From: Liolophura sinensis
Lineage: Eukaryota > Mollusca > Polyplacophora > Chitonida > Chitonidae
Direction: 5' to 3'
Assembly: GCF_032854445.1 (NCBI RefSeq)
Contig: NC_088307.1
Span: 21,714,017 to 21,778,016 of the forward strand
Length of the DNA: 64,000 nt
Shown here: in pieces, positions 23,560-34,890 of the stretch
Position numbering within the stretch: position 1 is the stretch's first letter
Layout of the letters: each line of letters starts with the position of its first letter
Translations under genes and position numbers: made by a program
Notes under the pieces: model-generated
Told to the model about the DNA's origin: nothing
The model's database searches: none
What the model saw: only the letters and a program-made list of their open reading frames with translations

Positions 23560-24300
23560 AAGTACCTTAAGTATGGTCACAGTAAAAGTCACAGCTGACT
23601 GAAAAATGCCGATGGCTCCACTAGTCGAAAAGTCGAAAAAGTACAGTCCTAATTTCCAATGGAATTTCCTACCACAAGCAATGTTGAACATCAACACGCT
23701 TAAAGTGCAAAGTTCACAGCTGGCTGAGAAAGATTCTATAGTTCGCTTATCTTAACGTCACGGTGACAGGCTGCAGGTAAACCATCTTTTACAATATTGA
23801 TTTACCTGAGATGGGGTTGCGTCCAACCCGTTGGTAATAAGAACTTGGTAAAGCTTTAGGTATGGTCAATATTATTAATTATATTGTACCATAAAATCGT
23901 CTAAGGTCTGTTACATTGTAGGTAGAAACACAATGAATATTTTGAAGCTTTTTTTCTGGTTTTATTTTGTTTTGCTTTTTGCATCGACAAGCCGGGATGA
24001 TGTGTCGCTGAATGATACTACAACACATTCTAATGTTTCAATCCCGATATCTCGCCAGAAGATTGGAACGCGACCGGAAATTGGACAAATTCCGTGCGAA
24101 ACACTCGAGCGATGGAATATCGAATTTCACACAGTGTACTCTCCTCAGCGCAACCTGAGACTGGAAACGTTATGATAAGCTTAGCCCTTTTGATACCAGG
24201 AGTGGATTTAATATAAAAAAACAATTTCCATGAATTTGCATCTGTCTAATAAAAATATTCATTGTGAAATGTTTACATTTGTACCCGTGGACATCTTCGC
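23560..24300. other. Intron 1: unique, one signal-peptide-like frame
   Basis: A plus-strand frame at 23933-24175 (80 codons) starts MNILKLFFWFYFVLLFAST, which resembles a secretion signal, then a Thr/Ser-rich part with one Cys. There is no known domain and no strong donor in it. It could be a small secreted peptide or chance. Otherwise nothing is seen. Confidence 0.3.
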
Positions 24301-24317
24301 CTTTAGTGTGGGCAGTG

Positions 24318-24490
24318 GCCTCCGTAACAGAGGTGGTTACCGTGCCACCTCGGCGCAATGACCAGCCCATGCTCGTGGGAAGGTCCGCAGCAAACTGCGG
24401 ATGGTAGTGGGTTACCCCCGGCTCGTCTCGATTTCCTCCCACCACAATTTTGTCCGCCGCCATATAAGTGAGTATTAAAGTATATTTCAT
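24318..24490 (+). mobile_element. AATA-tail SINE, diverged
   Basis: Recognisable by CATGCTCGTGGGAAGGTC, CTGCGGATGGTAGTGGGTTA, TTTCCTCCCACCACAATTTT and CATATAAGTGA. The head (GGCCTCCGTAACAG) is poorly kept and the AATA tail is lost. Confidence 0.7.
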
Positions 24491-24639
24491 TACAACATAA
24501 ATCGTTGATAAAATTCTTATAAGTTGTAAATATCTTGGGACTAGGGTTATGTATTTTTCTACGCAACGCCTTTGTCTCCTCGTGTATTGACATGATTACA
24601 CTATATTTATTTGATTCTTTTTAACGTCATACGCTTGTG

Positions 24640-25236
24640 AATGAAATACTGTATATCTGTACTATATTGGGCTACCAAGGTGTATTTGTGGCGTTTGAAT
24701 GGGTGCCGGCCCACATTGGTGTTGAGGGAAATGAGTTGGCTGACAAACTGGCCAAAAAGGACCTTGATCTACCCAATATAGCCCACACCATCCCGTTGTC
24801 TGTAAAAGAAGCTGTTAGTTATGTCAACCCAAAATTTATACCAGTATGGCAAAATGAATGGGATAACTGTGTACAAGAAGAGTCTTTTATTCTCACAACC
24901 CTCAAATCTCTGTAAGCTACAATCTGTCTCAACTGTCGTTGTGACGAAATACTTGTATTTAGATTCTTGTCTGGTCACGTTAAAACAAACAGCTATTTGC
25001 ATAAATTAAATCTCCATGACACGGGGTTTTGTGAGGAATGTTTTGTAGAAGATACTGTTACGCATGTTCTTTTTCTTTGTAGACGTCATATTGATGCCAG
25101 GCGCGTATTTTACGCAGAATTAACTCGTGTTAGTGTTAGGAACCCGTCAGAAGACACGGTTTTAAAACCGGTGAGAAATCACAATAAAGTCTTTCAGGCT
25201 GTTGCCAACTTTCTCACTCGCTGCTACAGATCCTAA
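24640..25236 (+). pseudogene. Non-LTR retrotransposon ORF2 3' end (RNase H plus Cys-rich tail), broken
   Basis: The first open segment contains EWVPAHIGVEGNELADKLAK, the C-terminal part of a retrotransposon RNase H domain (the His of the HxGxxGNExAD motif and the Asp of ELAD are present). After a single in-frame TAA at 24913-24915 the same frame continues with FLSGHVKTNSYLHKL and a Cys/His cluster (GFCEECFVEDTVTHVLFLC), typical of the C-terminal end of ORF2 in RNase H-bearing non-LTR elements such as the I clade. Reverse transcriptase and endonuclease are absent, so the copy is strongly 5'-truncated. It is an inactive relic in intron 1, in the sense orientation of the host gene. The clade is my inference. 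Confidence 0.85.
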
Positions 25237-25239
25237 CAC

Positions 25240-25722
25240 TTAAAATGTGTACTTAACTGTGTACACAAGCATGTCTTGAAATTTTATCTATCGTTACTTG
25301 AACATGCGTAATTTGTCAAGGATCAAAGCCTAGCATTTTCTGTGGACTCAATGTGTTAACATTCCCCCCTCTTTACTGCACGCGTGTATCCTTACACCAT
25401 CGGTGTTCTTTACGATAGCTGTGTAAAGGCTTAGTTCTCTTGAGTACTGGACATTTATGCAAAGCAACCTCAGTTGGCAGTTTACTTGGGAAAACAATTT
25501 ATTCAACGTTTCGTTATTAGCGATTGTTATATGACATCCGGGACCTGTGGACTAATCAAATGTTGAGACCATTTGCTTTTAATCAGCAGAAGGGAACTTG
25601 TTGAATGTCTTTCAATCGTCAGGGCACACGACTTGCGGGCTTGCTCCAAATCTTGGACAAGAAGTCACCCTCTCTCACCGTTCGTTGACTTTGGTGACGA
25701 GTCAGTTGCACAGTTTAGCTTT
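25240..25722. other. Likely retrotransposon 3' UTR and family D block
   Basis: Directly follows the relic ORF and may include its 3' UTR; no poly-A or repeat tail is clear. About 25645-25710 resembles the block at 9325-9385. Confidence 0.35.
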
Positions 25723-25865
25723 GATTTATTTATTTACTTATTTATTTGATGTTTTACGCCGTGTTCAAGAATATTTCAAGTATATTTGAAAGAATATTTC
25801 ACATATACGGCGGCCAGCGTTATGGTGGTAGGGAGCTGAGCAGAGCCGGGGGAAACCCAAGACGA
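25723..25865 (-). mobile_element. AATA-tail SINE, 5'-truncated
   Basis: The minus-strand tail (TTATTTGATGTTTTACGCCG) and core up to CCGGGGGAAACCCAAGACGA are present, with a small internal duplication of AAGAATATTTCA. The tRNA-like head is missing. Confidence 0.8.
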
Positions 25866-25869
25866 ACCC

Positions 25870-27190
25870 CACGTCCCCAGCAGATTTAACCTGGTTTTAT
25901 GTTGCAAATCATCCTTGGCATGAAATGGCAACGGCCATTATGGCAAATCATCTCAAAGGCATTATTGCAAAACATTGTTCTTAGGCTTCTGCTGTCAATA
26001 AATGCAAGATTATATCGATGATGATATTATATTTGCGCAAATCCGAAACTCTTTTATTTCATTCAAGCAAATAACGTAACATTTATGACAATTTTCAGTG
26101 TCGTTGAATCCAACCATTTCTATCCTGCATTCCCTTGGGTTATTTTCGAACGTGACTAGCAGGAATATGCCATGGCGAAATAGTGGCTCTTCGTATTCAT
26201 GGTGAATTAGGCTAAAGAAAACTGCAATAAGCATTTTTATTTAGTCCTCAAGGGAACATTTCCTTTGATTCTTTAACAATCATTTTCTATCTATTGTAGG
26301 TTTTATGTTTTATTTTTACTTATGTTATAGACTGTATTCTAAACCGCCGCCATCAATCGGTTTTGAACCATAGAAACTGCGGAACAGATGCCAATCACGT
26401 CGTGTTCATCTCATTGTCATTAATCACTCGATCGTAACTCACCTCTGTGCAAATGAGGTGAGTGGGAACGACAATATCGTAGTGGCAACATTATATCGAC
26501 ATCAAATGGCTGCGCAAATTCTCGTCAGAAAATCGACGAATTATTAAAGCCAGCGGAAATTTATTGAATAATTTACCACGTTACGCATACTACCCGGTTA
26601 CTTATTAAAGCTTTTCACGGGAATATTCGACCAACATTGTCGCTCATATTACATTACAAAAGCGTTCCCTCCGTGGTGTAGACACAATGCACTGGGAATT
26701 CGCAAAGGCTTTTTGTGCAAAGTAGGTCATTGCTGTCAGAAACAGGGCATTTTACTGCCAACCAATAAATAATTTGTAGAATAATTACATCAATTTTCCC
26801 TTGACCAACTGACGATGAACGTGGACCTTTCTCCAGTCTTTCCCCATAACCCCATCAGTAAATCGTCATGGTTAAACATCACCCAAACAATCCGTCAGTC
26901 AGATTATCTGTCTTTCAATTCGTCTTGAACACAAAAACTTTATACCGGTTTATTCGTCACTTGATCAGTTAAATAGTTGATCTGATCATATCTTATTCCG
27001 TCATACAGTAAGTCAGTTAAATTAATCAGGTATTTAACCAAAATATATATCTCTTCCAATCCAAAGTCGGTTGACCATGCGTTTGCAAGTTTTACAGTGC
27101 TTCAGTCATTTATTCAATGAAGTAGTTTGATTTTCCGTTGGATATTTTTTCCTTCAATTGATCAATAGGTCGAAAACTAAAGTAGAGAAT
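25870..27190. other. Intron 1: no feature seen
   Basis: AT-rich, with short frames only. Repeated CAGTCAGTT/CGTCAGT-like words at 26860-27100 are too loose to call a repeat. Confidence 0.45.
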
Positions 27191-27197
27191 ATGTACA

Positions 27198-27275
27198 GTT
27201 TCTCAACAATATTCCATTTATACGATAACAGATATTATGGTGAGGCGAAACCTAGCAGAGCCCGGGGAAAATCTC
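27198..27275 (-). mobile_element. AATA-tail SINE core fragment
   Basis: Contains ATTCCATTTATACGATAACA, ATTATGGTGAGGCGAAACC and GCAGAGCCCGGGGAAAA, matching the SINE core in reverse. Head and tail are missing. Confidence 0.6.
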
Positions 27276-27552
27276 AGCAAACTGAAAACAAACGTGTGAC
27301 GGTTGAGCGAACATTTAGAAAAATTACCTCGGAAATGAAAGCAGGGCGTTGCTTTCTCTTGGGAAATGCTTCATGTCTAGCATCGACTTGGTTACAGTGT
27401 GCTATTTCCTCGACATATCATGAACTAGCACAAACACGTAATTAACTCCCGTTACGTGTTGTTGTGGCGTCAACATTTGGAAGGTACTACTTTTGATAGT
27501 GGTACTTCACTTATCGATTTTAATCAGGTAGCCAACACATGCACAGTGTTGC

Positions 27553-27898
27553 CCGGGACAATCCTAGGTCGGGTCAAACTTAAGACCTTAAAAAAAGAGG
27601 AAGTGGTAACTTCCTCGCTTGGCACTCAGCATTAAGTGGATAGTGTAACGAAGATGGCTCGGGCGGGGCGGCTTACTGGCCTTCGGTAAGTCGTCAGTAG
27701 TATATAATTTTGTGAACGTTCGCAACATTATATACTACTGTCGTCTTTGTGAAGCAGCTCTAGATAAAACAGCGGTGGAAATCCGTCTTGCAACAACGAT
27801 GCACATTATGTACACTCTAGGGATTCCTTCGTAGTCATATGACTGAAAAATTATTAAGTACAACGTTTAACCCCAAGCACTCACTCACTCACTCATTC
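27553..27898 (+). mobile_element. CACTC-tail SINE carrying a tiny insertion
   Basis: Body blocks GAGGAAGTGGTAACTTCCTC, GGCTCGGGCGGGGCGG, CAGCGGTGGAAATCCGTC and TCATATGACTGAAAAATTAT are present, with tail GTTTAACCCCAAGCACTCAC. The tRNA-like head is only partly kept. A 46-bp palindromic insertion interrupts it at 27695-27740. Confidence 0.85.
27695..27740. mobile_element. 46-bp palindromic insertion (MITE-like) in a SINE
   Basis: Starts CAGTAGTATATAATTTTGTG and ends with a near reverse complement (CGCAACATTATATACTACTG); 17 of 20 arm positions match. TCGT lies directly on both sides (27691-27694 and 27741-27744), while the other SINE copies have a single uninterrupted TCGTCTCAGTGAAG here. This fits a very small terminal-inverted-repeat element with a 4-bp target duplication. 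Confidence 0.75.
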
Positions 27899-27899
27899 A

Positions 27900-29480
27900 T
27901 TATATACTGTCCTTCGGTCTATGCTGTATTTCACTAATCACACCAGGTACAGGTTCAATTCCCAGTTTGTGTTGAGAATTTGAATCCGTGGATTTGTTCA
28001 ACAACGCCGTTTTACACATGGCATTCTCCTTTATATACTAGCTTGTGTGAAAGACTGCTCAAGAAATCGGTCTTGCGATTATTGATCATTTATGTTGTGA
28101 CTTTTGAGTTTGATTATCTGGTTATGATTTTGTTCTTCTTAAAGCAATCAACTAAAGTTTAAAAGCTGCACGATATGCCGTATTTGTCTATATCAACATT
28201 AGGATTTAATTCATGCAGCTGGTCAATGCTTTATTGGCGCTATATACATGTAGATCTCAGACATCGCTGTAATTTATATATTATGTATGCGTAGTTTGGG
28301 ATTTCTCGGAAAAGAATTGTCCACGTTTAACATATAATGTATATATAGACAGGATAAGTCTACGCGCGGGAGAAGCAGTTAAATATCAGTCTGCCACGTC
28401 ATTTTACCCCAAATTGACTGGCCATCATTTGACCGTTAAATGATATCGGCAGTCAAGATAAGCATTCTCTTATGACTAGAAGCAAACAGAATGTCGAGGA
28501 ATAAACCACCGATCTGTGGCGAGTTAATGACGAGTTTTTTCCCGAGTGTGACGTGTAGATATGCACATCATTGTATTTTTAAATCGAAGACAGTGAATCT
28601 TCGAAGAACGTTGAATTAGCGCCGTCGGCTTATTCTCACGAAGGCCACGAAAAAAATGAGAGCGTGGAATACACGAATTCCGTGTTCATGGTCGGGATTC
28701 AACCTGCACCTGGTGTTGCCTAGTGGTTGAAAGACAGACGTCCGAACTACTCCCCCACACAACTCACTCCCACTTGTGGATTATGTACCTGGCGAGATCT
28801 CACGTTCGTTATTGATTTCATTTACTCTATCTCTCCTTACGCTTTTATGTGCTAAAACTCAAACGTTATCTCTGCAATCAACTGCAGCAACCGATAGTGA
28901 CCTATCAGCCATTTTGTTGTACACTTTATTTCTCACAGCAGCCCATGCATAATGAGCTTATCTCTCCGTTCAACATTAGACCGATATCAATATATCGGTC
29001 GTTACGTTGGCTGTTATATATACGACGAGGAATAAAAGGCGTATCGGATTTTACATCGCCACGAAAGACGTGGAGATTATTCTAAACCTGCCGTATGTCG
29101 TCGACTCGGTTGTCGTAAAATCAGGCTACTCGCCTTCCGGTAGAAGGCTGTTCTGTACTCATGATTCTGGTTTTATACCAGATCTATGGCTTCACGACAA
29201 TAAAAGCAGAAATAAAAGGATCAGACTGGGGAATTTATACTCCTTGAGTGTACATGTACTCATCATATTTCATCAGAAAAGAGAAGATCTGGGACTGGAA
29301 TTTAATCTGTGGTGGATTAATTACTCACAGGTTTATTAAAGGTTAAGCCTGGATTAAGTCCTAATGACAGTCTCGTCCAAAGTAAGTTTCATTTTCTTGT
29401 CGGCCATTGTTAATATAAGGCTTAAGTCTGGATACTCCTTTGAACACTCCGAGTCACGGGCTTCGTATTCAGTTTGCTGA
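27900..29480. other. Intron 1: no feature seen
   Basis: No supported gene. A short palindrome GACCGATAT...ATATCGGTC lies at 28980-29001. Short frames at 28849-29339 have no recognisable domains. Confidence 0.45.
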
Positions 29481-29486
29481 ATATTG

Positions 29487-29631
<145 letters not shown>

Positions 29632-29699
29632 ACACCCATGCACGCAAAATCTATACAAATATGTAAACTTTTCGAAATATAACAGGAAAGGACAACAAA

Positions 29700-30940
29700 A
29701 TCATTTGCTGCCATCAAAATAAAAAAGAACGGACCTAGTATGGTAAGGCGGGGAATCGGCCACAGTGCGCGTCAAAAAGGTTGAGGCACACCCTGTTCTC
29801 CACAGTGACTCCCTTAGTTCACTGTACTGTGTACCTCTCAAGGGGCCATTTTCCGCCTTAACGTGTAAGGCCCTTTAAAAATACATTAACAGAAAATAAT
29901 AAATTTCCCCTTAAAAAGAAATGCCTTTAAACGTAAATTAAGCATGTACTTGAAATATCAACAGTGTGGGCGTCTAACTTATGACTGGAGTATCGCTCAG
30001 ATAAAAATTACGCTATGTTGTTAACGATATACTATAGCTTATGTTAGAGTCCGAGTGGAGTTACAGCGATGGTTTGACGGTCAGAAGCGCTTTCTGTTCA
30101 AAGCTGTTTGCCGTTTAATGAGGCAAAGTGCTGTTTAAGTGGAACCACTCGATTATCTCCATCGTTGAATTCAGCGCAACACTAATTCGACAAAAAACGA
30201 GAAATCTATATAAAACTGCTGGCAGCAAACTTAACATTATTTAATTACAGCCGTGTTTGTGATCGTTAATCAAGACAGATTGAGATACAAATACAATCAC
30301 GGCAATGCCCATAGCGACTCTATTATGTGCCATTATGTTTTTCTGCAGGTTTTTTTTTATTTATCCCCCATCCTTTATTGACAGAAATATCACAGCGTCG
30401 CAATTTCTCGCAAATCATTTTAGCAATTATGGACTTAGTCTGATACTCTCTTGAAATATTCGTCCAACGTCCGATTATGGCGTCGAGGAAATCTGTTTTA
30501 TTAGACAGTATTCTTTCATCTGGTGTATCTATCCAGTGAGATGACGAGGAGGAAATTGGGCTCCCTGACACTGTGTGGAAAACAAAGGGCCGTAGAGCAC
30601 TGTGTTATCTTCTCCAATATTAATATCACGTTGATCTATCCTCATCCCTGTGATATTTTCTTAAGTCAAACTCCAGTAAATCAGTCGTCACAATAACATA
30701 TCGAGCGTAGCGACGCCAGTTGGGCGTCCGTCAAAACCTATGACAGCCTGTACGTGACAACTGTGTGTATACGCTGACACTATATATTTCTTATTACATG
30801 TCTAAATCACTGCAGAACAAATAAACACTGATATGTCTGACACTGTGGAAAAAATAATTCATTCTATAGGCATAAAGGATATGTGTTAGATTCTGCTGAT
30901 AGTTGGCATCATATCAATGTACGTTTTTTATTAAATTTCA
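29700..30940. other. Intron 1: no supported gene
   Basis: One minus-strand frame at 30323-30571 (82 codons) has a protein-like composition but no recognised domain (see findings). No repeat family is recognised. Confidence 0.4.
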
Positions 30941-30952
30941 CAAGGGGATTCG

Positions 30953-31228
30953 GGGGCCTCCGTGGCTCAGTCGGTTAGCGTGCTAGCACAGCGTAATGAC
31001 CCAGGAGTCTCTCACCAATGCAGTCGCTGTGAGTTCAAGTCCATCTCATGCTGGCTTCCTCTCCGGCCATACGTGGGAAGGTCTTTCAGCAACCTGCGGA
31101 TGGTCGTGGGTTTCACCCGGGCTCTGCTCGGTTTCCTCCCACCATAATGCTGGCCGCCGTCGTATAAGTGAAATATTCTTGAGTACGGCGTAAAACACCA
31201 ATCAAAAAAAAAAAAAAAAAAAAAAAAT
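30953..31228 (+). mobile_element. AATA-family SINE, full length with poly-A tail
   Basis: Complete: head GGGGCCTCCGTGGCTCAGTC with GGTTAGCG, B box GTTCAAGTCC, core GGGTTTCACCCGGGCTCTGC, tail GGCGTAAAACACCAATC, then A about 24 times instead of AATA repeats. A perfect 12-bp target duplication CAAGGGGATTCG lies at 30941-30952 and 31229-31240. The pure A tail and exact duplication suggest a young copy. Confidence 0.95.
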
Positions 31229-31240
31229 CAAGGGGATTCG

Positions 31241-32510
31241 ACACTGTTTTCAGAATATAAAAAGAACATTATCTAATGAAAATTAAAACTGTGTTGTTTT
31301 TACCATGAATAGAGTTCTTCTTACTTATTTTGATCACGAAACGCGAGTTTCTGAGCAAATGACTTTAACCGTAGCCTTAGCATACATTCTTGACGTCACG
31401 ATTTTCTAGGTTTATATTCAGACCATTTATGGGGGTACACTTGATGCGAAGTAGTAGTTTTCAGTCTGTCATCCCATTTTAAACTGCTAACGCAAATGTA
31501 ATCTGTTTCATAGTCAGTGGCTCTTTCATATCCAACGAGCAGTGTAATAGGATGCTCGCAATATATTGATGATAATTTTTAATGAACAGTTAACAATGTT
31601 AGAATAGTAGTATATCGTTTATGCATTTCACATACAGCTAACTACTTTGGCTCCGTAAACTACATGCTCCGTGTGGAATACACTCATATAATAGACCACT
31701 AGCATGGGATTATCACACACGATCACAAAACAAACAAACTGAGATTTGATACCACTATTTTCCATTTAGAAATTAATTGTGTTTGCGCATCGGAAATTTG
31801 ATACGGATTTAATGGGGGGACCAGCTGTGATTTTTACAGTCTACTCGCAAACATTGAACAACTGAAATGGACAGCTTTCTTACATACTCGCCAAGATATG
31901 ACCGAAATACTGGTAACGTAGACTTAAATGCTAACCATTCATTAAGTCTACCTTGTAAACATTGAAACTCAGCGATTCTCTTTCTTAATGTCTTAATGTC
32001 TTAATATTAGGAAAGACGTTTTCCTTTCTATGGAAAAAATTAACTCCGAACAAATACTTCATTACTATTCAATAATAGTTTTATTAATTTTGAAAGAATT
32101 TTTATTAATCTCTAAGCAGGGTCATGAGGTCACAAAGCATTTCTTAGCTTGGTCTGAAATCAAAAACAATATAGCGGGCGTTACACCTTAACGATGCCAA
32201 TTTAAAGAGATGCCAACAGGAAATGCAACATAACTGTAGTGTGTATAGCCCATCAAGCCGGGCTTTAGGAATAGAATTCGTGAAATTCCTTCCATGAATG
32301 CGGACATATTGTCAGCGGCTAGGCAATGGTCATTGGATTGCACCACATCTCGGATTCCTTCCATTCATAAAACTGACCGCCATCCTATAGGTGAATAATT
32401 CTAATCCCAAGCAAGTAAATAAATATATTGCTGAGAGATTGTCGCCGAGTATACATGTATTTAGTTATTCCCTTATTCAAAGAAAGCCATTAATCTGGTG
32501 TATTTACTCA
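31241..32510. other. Intron 1, last part: no gene seen
   Basis: AT-rich. A decayed SINE tail occurs near 32370-32425 (AAAACTGACCGCCATCCTAT, then AAGTAAATAAATA). Nothing else is recognised. Confidence 0.45.
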
Positions 32511-32511
32511 T

Positions 32512-32702
32512 CAGACTGGCGTTTTGCGCCATAGTCAAGAATATTTCACTCGTACAACGGCATTCAGGTGCGAGGAGACTGGGCAGAGCCAGAGGGAAAT
32601 CCACGATAATCCGCAGGTTCATGACGGGCCATTCCACGTACGGCCGTTGAGGCAGCTGGGCCATTGCGCTGGCACGCTAACCACCTCGTCCACGGAGCCC
32701 CC
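32512..32702 (-). mobile_element. AATA-tail SINE, diverged, close to exon 2
   Basis: Minus-strand core and head remnants (GGCGTTTTGCGCCATAGTCA, GGGCAGAGCCAGAGGGAAAT, CCACGTACGGCCG, GCTAACCACCTCGTCCACGG). It ends about 155 bp before the acceptor of exon 2. Confidence 0.75.
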
Positions 32703-32857
32703 TTTAACAATAGACAATAATGGTTGTGTACGTAATGTGTTTAGAAACGTCATACAACATTCTGTTTTCATATTTAAAGCTTACTAAATTACATCAGTAA
32801 ATTACAGTTTTAGTGGAAATGGTTTATTCATTTATTCTACTTTTTATTCAATTCCAG

Positions 32858-33083
32858 GCCGATGGTGCTTGTACATTTCCTTGCTACTGTGATGTTCACA
32901 TTTTGAAATGTGGACCAGGAGTCAACGTTATCCAAGACGGATGTGGGTGTTGTAACATCTGCGCACGGCAACTAGGACAGGCGTGCAACAGGCGACTGCG
33001 GTGTGACGAAAAGAAAAACCTTTACTGCAACATGGGCGAGGCACCTCCTCCAAATGGGAGTATGCAGAATGGAACTTGTGTGG
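32858..33083 (+). CDS. ccn: CCN exon 2: IGFBP module
   Basis: Begins in phase 0 after an acceptor (TTTTTATTCAATTCCAG) and ends in phase 1 at TGTGTGG before GTAAGAA. It encodes 75 residues and the first base of the next codon. It contains the diagnostic IGFBP motif GCGCCNIC (in DGCGCCNICARQLGQAC) and all 12 conserved cysteines, ending in NGTCV with a possible N-glycosylation sequon (NGT). In CCN proteins this module can bind IGFs weakly and BMPs, and it modulates the other modules. The frame is open upstream through the polypyrimidine tract to an ATG at 32813, which makes a hydrophobic leader (see findings). Confidence 0.96.
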
Positions 33084-33129
33084 GTAAGAAATTCCACATT
33101 TGCGCATTTACACAAGCAAAACTTGTTTC

Positions 33130-33478
33130 CCAATCCCGTTGTATAGTGTGTAATAAAATACGTTCAATTCAGTTCAATTCGAGGGTGGATCTATTATAGC
33201 AAAAGCCTTGTTTACGCGATTTAACACTGTTCCATTCGCACTACAGAACTAAATGACACAGAGTAAGGCGTCATACCCAGGAGCCTCTCACCAATGCGGT
33301 TCCTGTGAGGGGTTCCTCTCCAGCCGTACGTGGGAAGTTTTGTCAGCAACCTGCGGATGGTCATGAGTTTCTCATGGGCTCTGCCCGGTTTCCTCCCACC
33401 ATAACGCTGGTCGCCGTCGTGTAAGTGAAATATTCTTGAGTACGGCGTAAAACACCAATCAAATAAATAAATAAATAA
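33130..33478 (+). mobile_element. Composite repeat: LINE-like tail plus SINE, copy 1
   Basis: Starts at about 33130 with CAATCCCGTTGTATAGTGTG, then AATAAAATACGTTCAATTCA with AATTC repeats. An 80-bp spacer follows (GGTGGATCTATTATAGCAAA, CCATTCGCACTACAGAA) and then an AATA-tail SINE whose tRNA-like head is replaced (GTAAGGCGTCATACCCAGG). The same order, with the same junctions, occurs at 48985-49364. This copy has an extra small deletion in the SINE after CTGTGAGG. It lies about 45 bp into intron 2. Confidence 0.85.
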
Positions 33479-33489
33479 AATTCAAACTC

Positions 33490-34500
33490 GACTAGGTATA
33501 GCCTGGACATGCCTAGCTCCTACACCAGGCCATGAGAATCGATTCAGTATCCTCGACCAGAGAGACTTCAAGAAATGGATAATGAGTGCAGGCGTACTAT
33601 AATCAGATTTTTCTATAGTCTATAGTTATTAGTGTTCATTTTGAATACTGCGTAAAAAACAGCAAAAACCAAGTTTTATAATTCTTTGTTAAACCATTAT
33701 ATGGCTTTGTTTCCACCAAAAAGTTTCAGAGCACATAACATATTTTTTAATATTTCTAAAAAAATAAATAAAAAGAACAAAAACAAGTGAATCGTTTTCA
33801 TTCTTAACGAACTGTGCAAATTACAAATAAGATCCTGAAACAAAATCTTAATACCAACGTCCAAAACCTCATTTATCAAAAAGTAAAAAAATGACGAAAA
33901 CCAAATAATTTGTCCATCATTGATCAACGTCTCGCTAATTCTATTCGTGAATTAAATGATCAGACAATAACTACACTGCAAATATTTGATGGTTTTTCAG
34001 GTACAGGTCTAATGCTTAATCACGACTTGTGTACGCTTCCCTTTTATTTAGATTTCATCGCTGAGGGTTGATGTTTCTTTACTGTCTCGTCAATCGATCA
34101 AACTGACAGCAAGCGTAATATCTTAGCCATTAACGGTTGTGTTTTTATTTCTGCTTGAGATCCAGACAACTTTGATATTCACCAAAGCGTTGTCTACTTC
34201 GTTTCTCCCATAGCTGAATGAGGATAGACGCACACTGGCTCCAGGTCGAATCCTGTTTTTTTTTTGTGGAATATGTCCGACGTACCTTTAATTTCGCTAT
34301 TTATTATTTACGATTCAATGACATTGCGTTAAAAGCTCGTCCTTAGGCATTTTTCTTTTCACGCCTTAACGCATTCGCTTTTAAGGCTCATCTGGAATTG
34401 GCACTTTTTCCTGAGCGCAATTTGTTGGGGGAAAAGGCGAAGCGATTTTAACGAATTAGTTTAAATTGGATGTTTTGAGCGTTTGAAGGGAAGCGTATGA
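33490..34500. other. Intron 2: no gene seen
   Basis: AT-rich sequence without a recognised repeat or credible frame. Confidence 0.5.
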
Positions 34501-34529
34501 TTTCTCAGAAGTGTGAAACGCTCCACAGT

Positions 34530-34845
34530 CTGCAAAGTGGCTTGGGTCAGTGGAGTCTTCACCAGATACACAGATCAAGAGTTCGATTCCCCTACAGCGA
34601 AATTTGTCTCTGCTGGGGACAAGAATGATATCTTCTTAACCGGATGTGTTCTTATCGACGTCTTTTCGAAAATGGAAGAAGACAAAATAAAATGAGCCGC
34701 ACAGGCTTCAGTCAGGGTTTAGTTAAATAGCGGCTCTAAGTCCGAAAATTTATGAGGTATCTAGCGAAGGGCGGTGGTTAATCCAGGCACTGCCATCATA
34801 TAACTGAGAAAAGTTTTAAAAAATGGAGTTAACTACTTATCGAGA
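34530..34845 (+). mobile_element. Probable third-type SINE, diverged
   Basis: A B-box-like GAGTTCGATTCCCC at about 34578 is followed about 190 bp later by GGCGGTGGTTAATCCAGGCA and CATATAACTGAG, which resemble parts of 6985-7040 and 35850-35870. The tRNA-like head is weak and no clear tail or target duplication is visible. Confidence 0.35.
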
Positions 34846-34890
34846 TAAATAAATCCGAAATAATTCTATGTCGTTGTTGTTTCATTGCAG

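Noticed and set aside
30953-31040. A tRNA gene
   Set aside because: A and B boxes are present, but the sequence continues into the SINE core and lacks a full cloverleaf; it is a SINE head. The blocks near 12230 and 55745 are rejected for the same reason.
30962-31193. Frames such as MTQESLTNAVAVSSSPSH
   Set aside because: These recur at every well-kept SINE copy (for example 2270-2458, 17505-17702, 44202-44399) and are SINE sequence, not genes.
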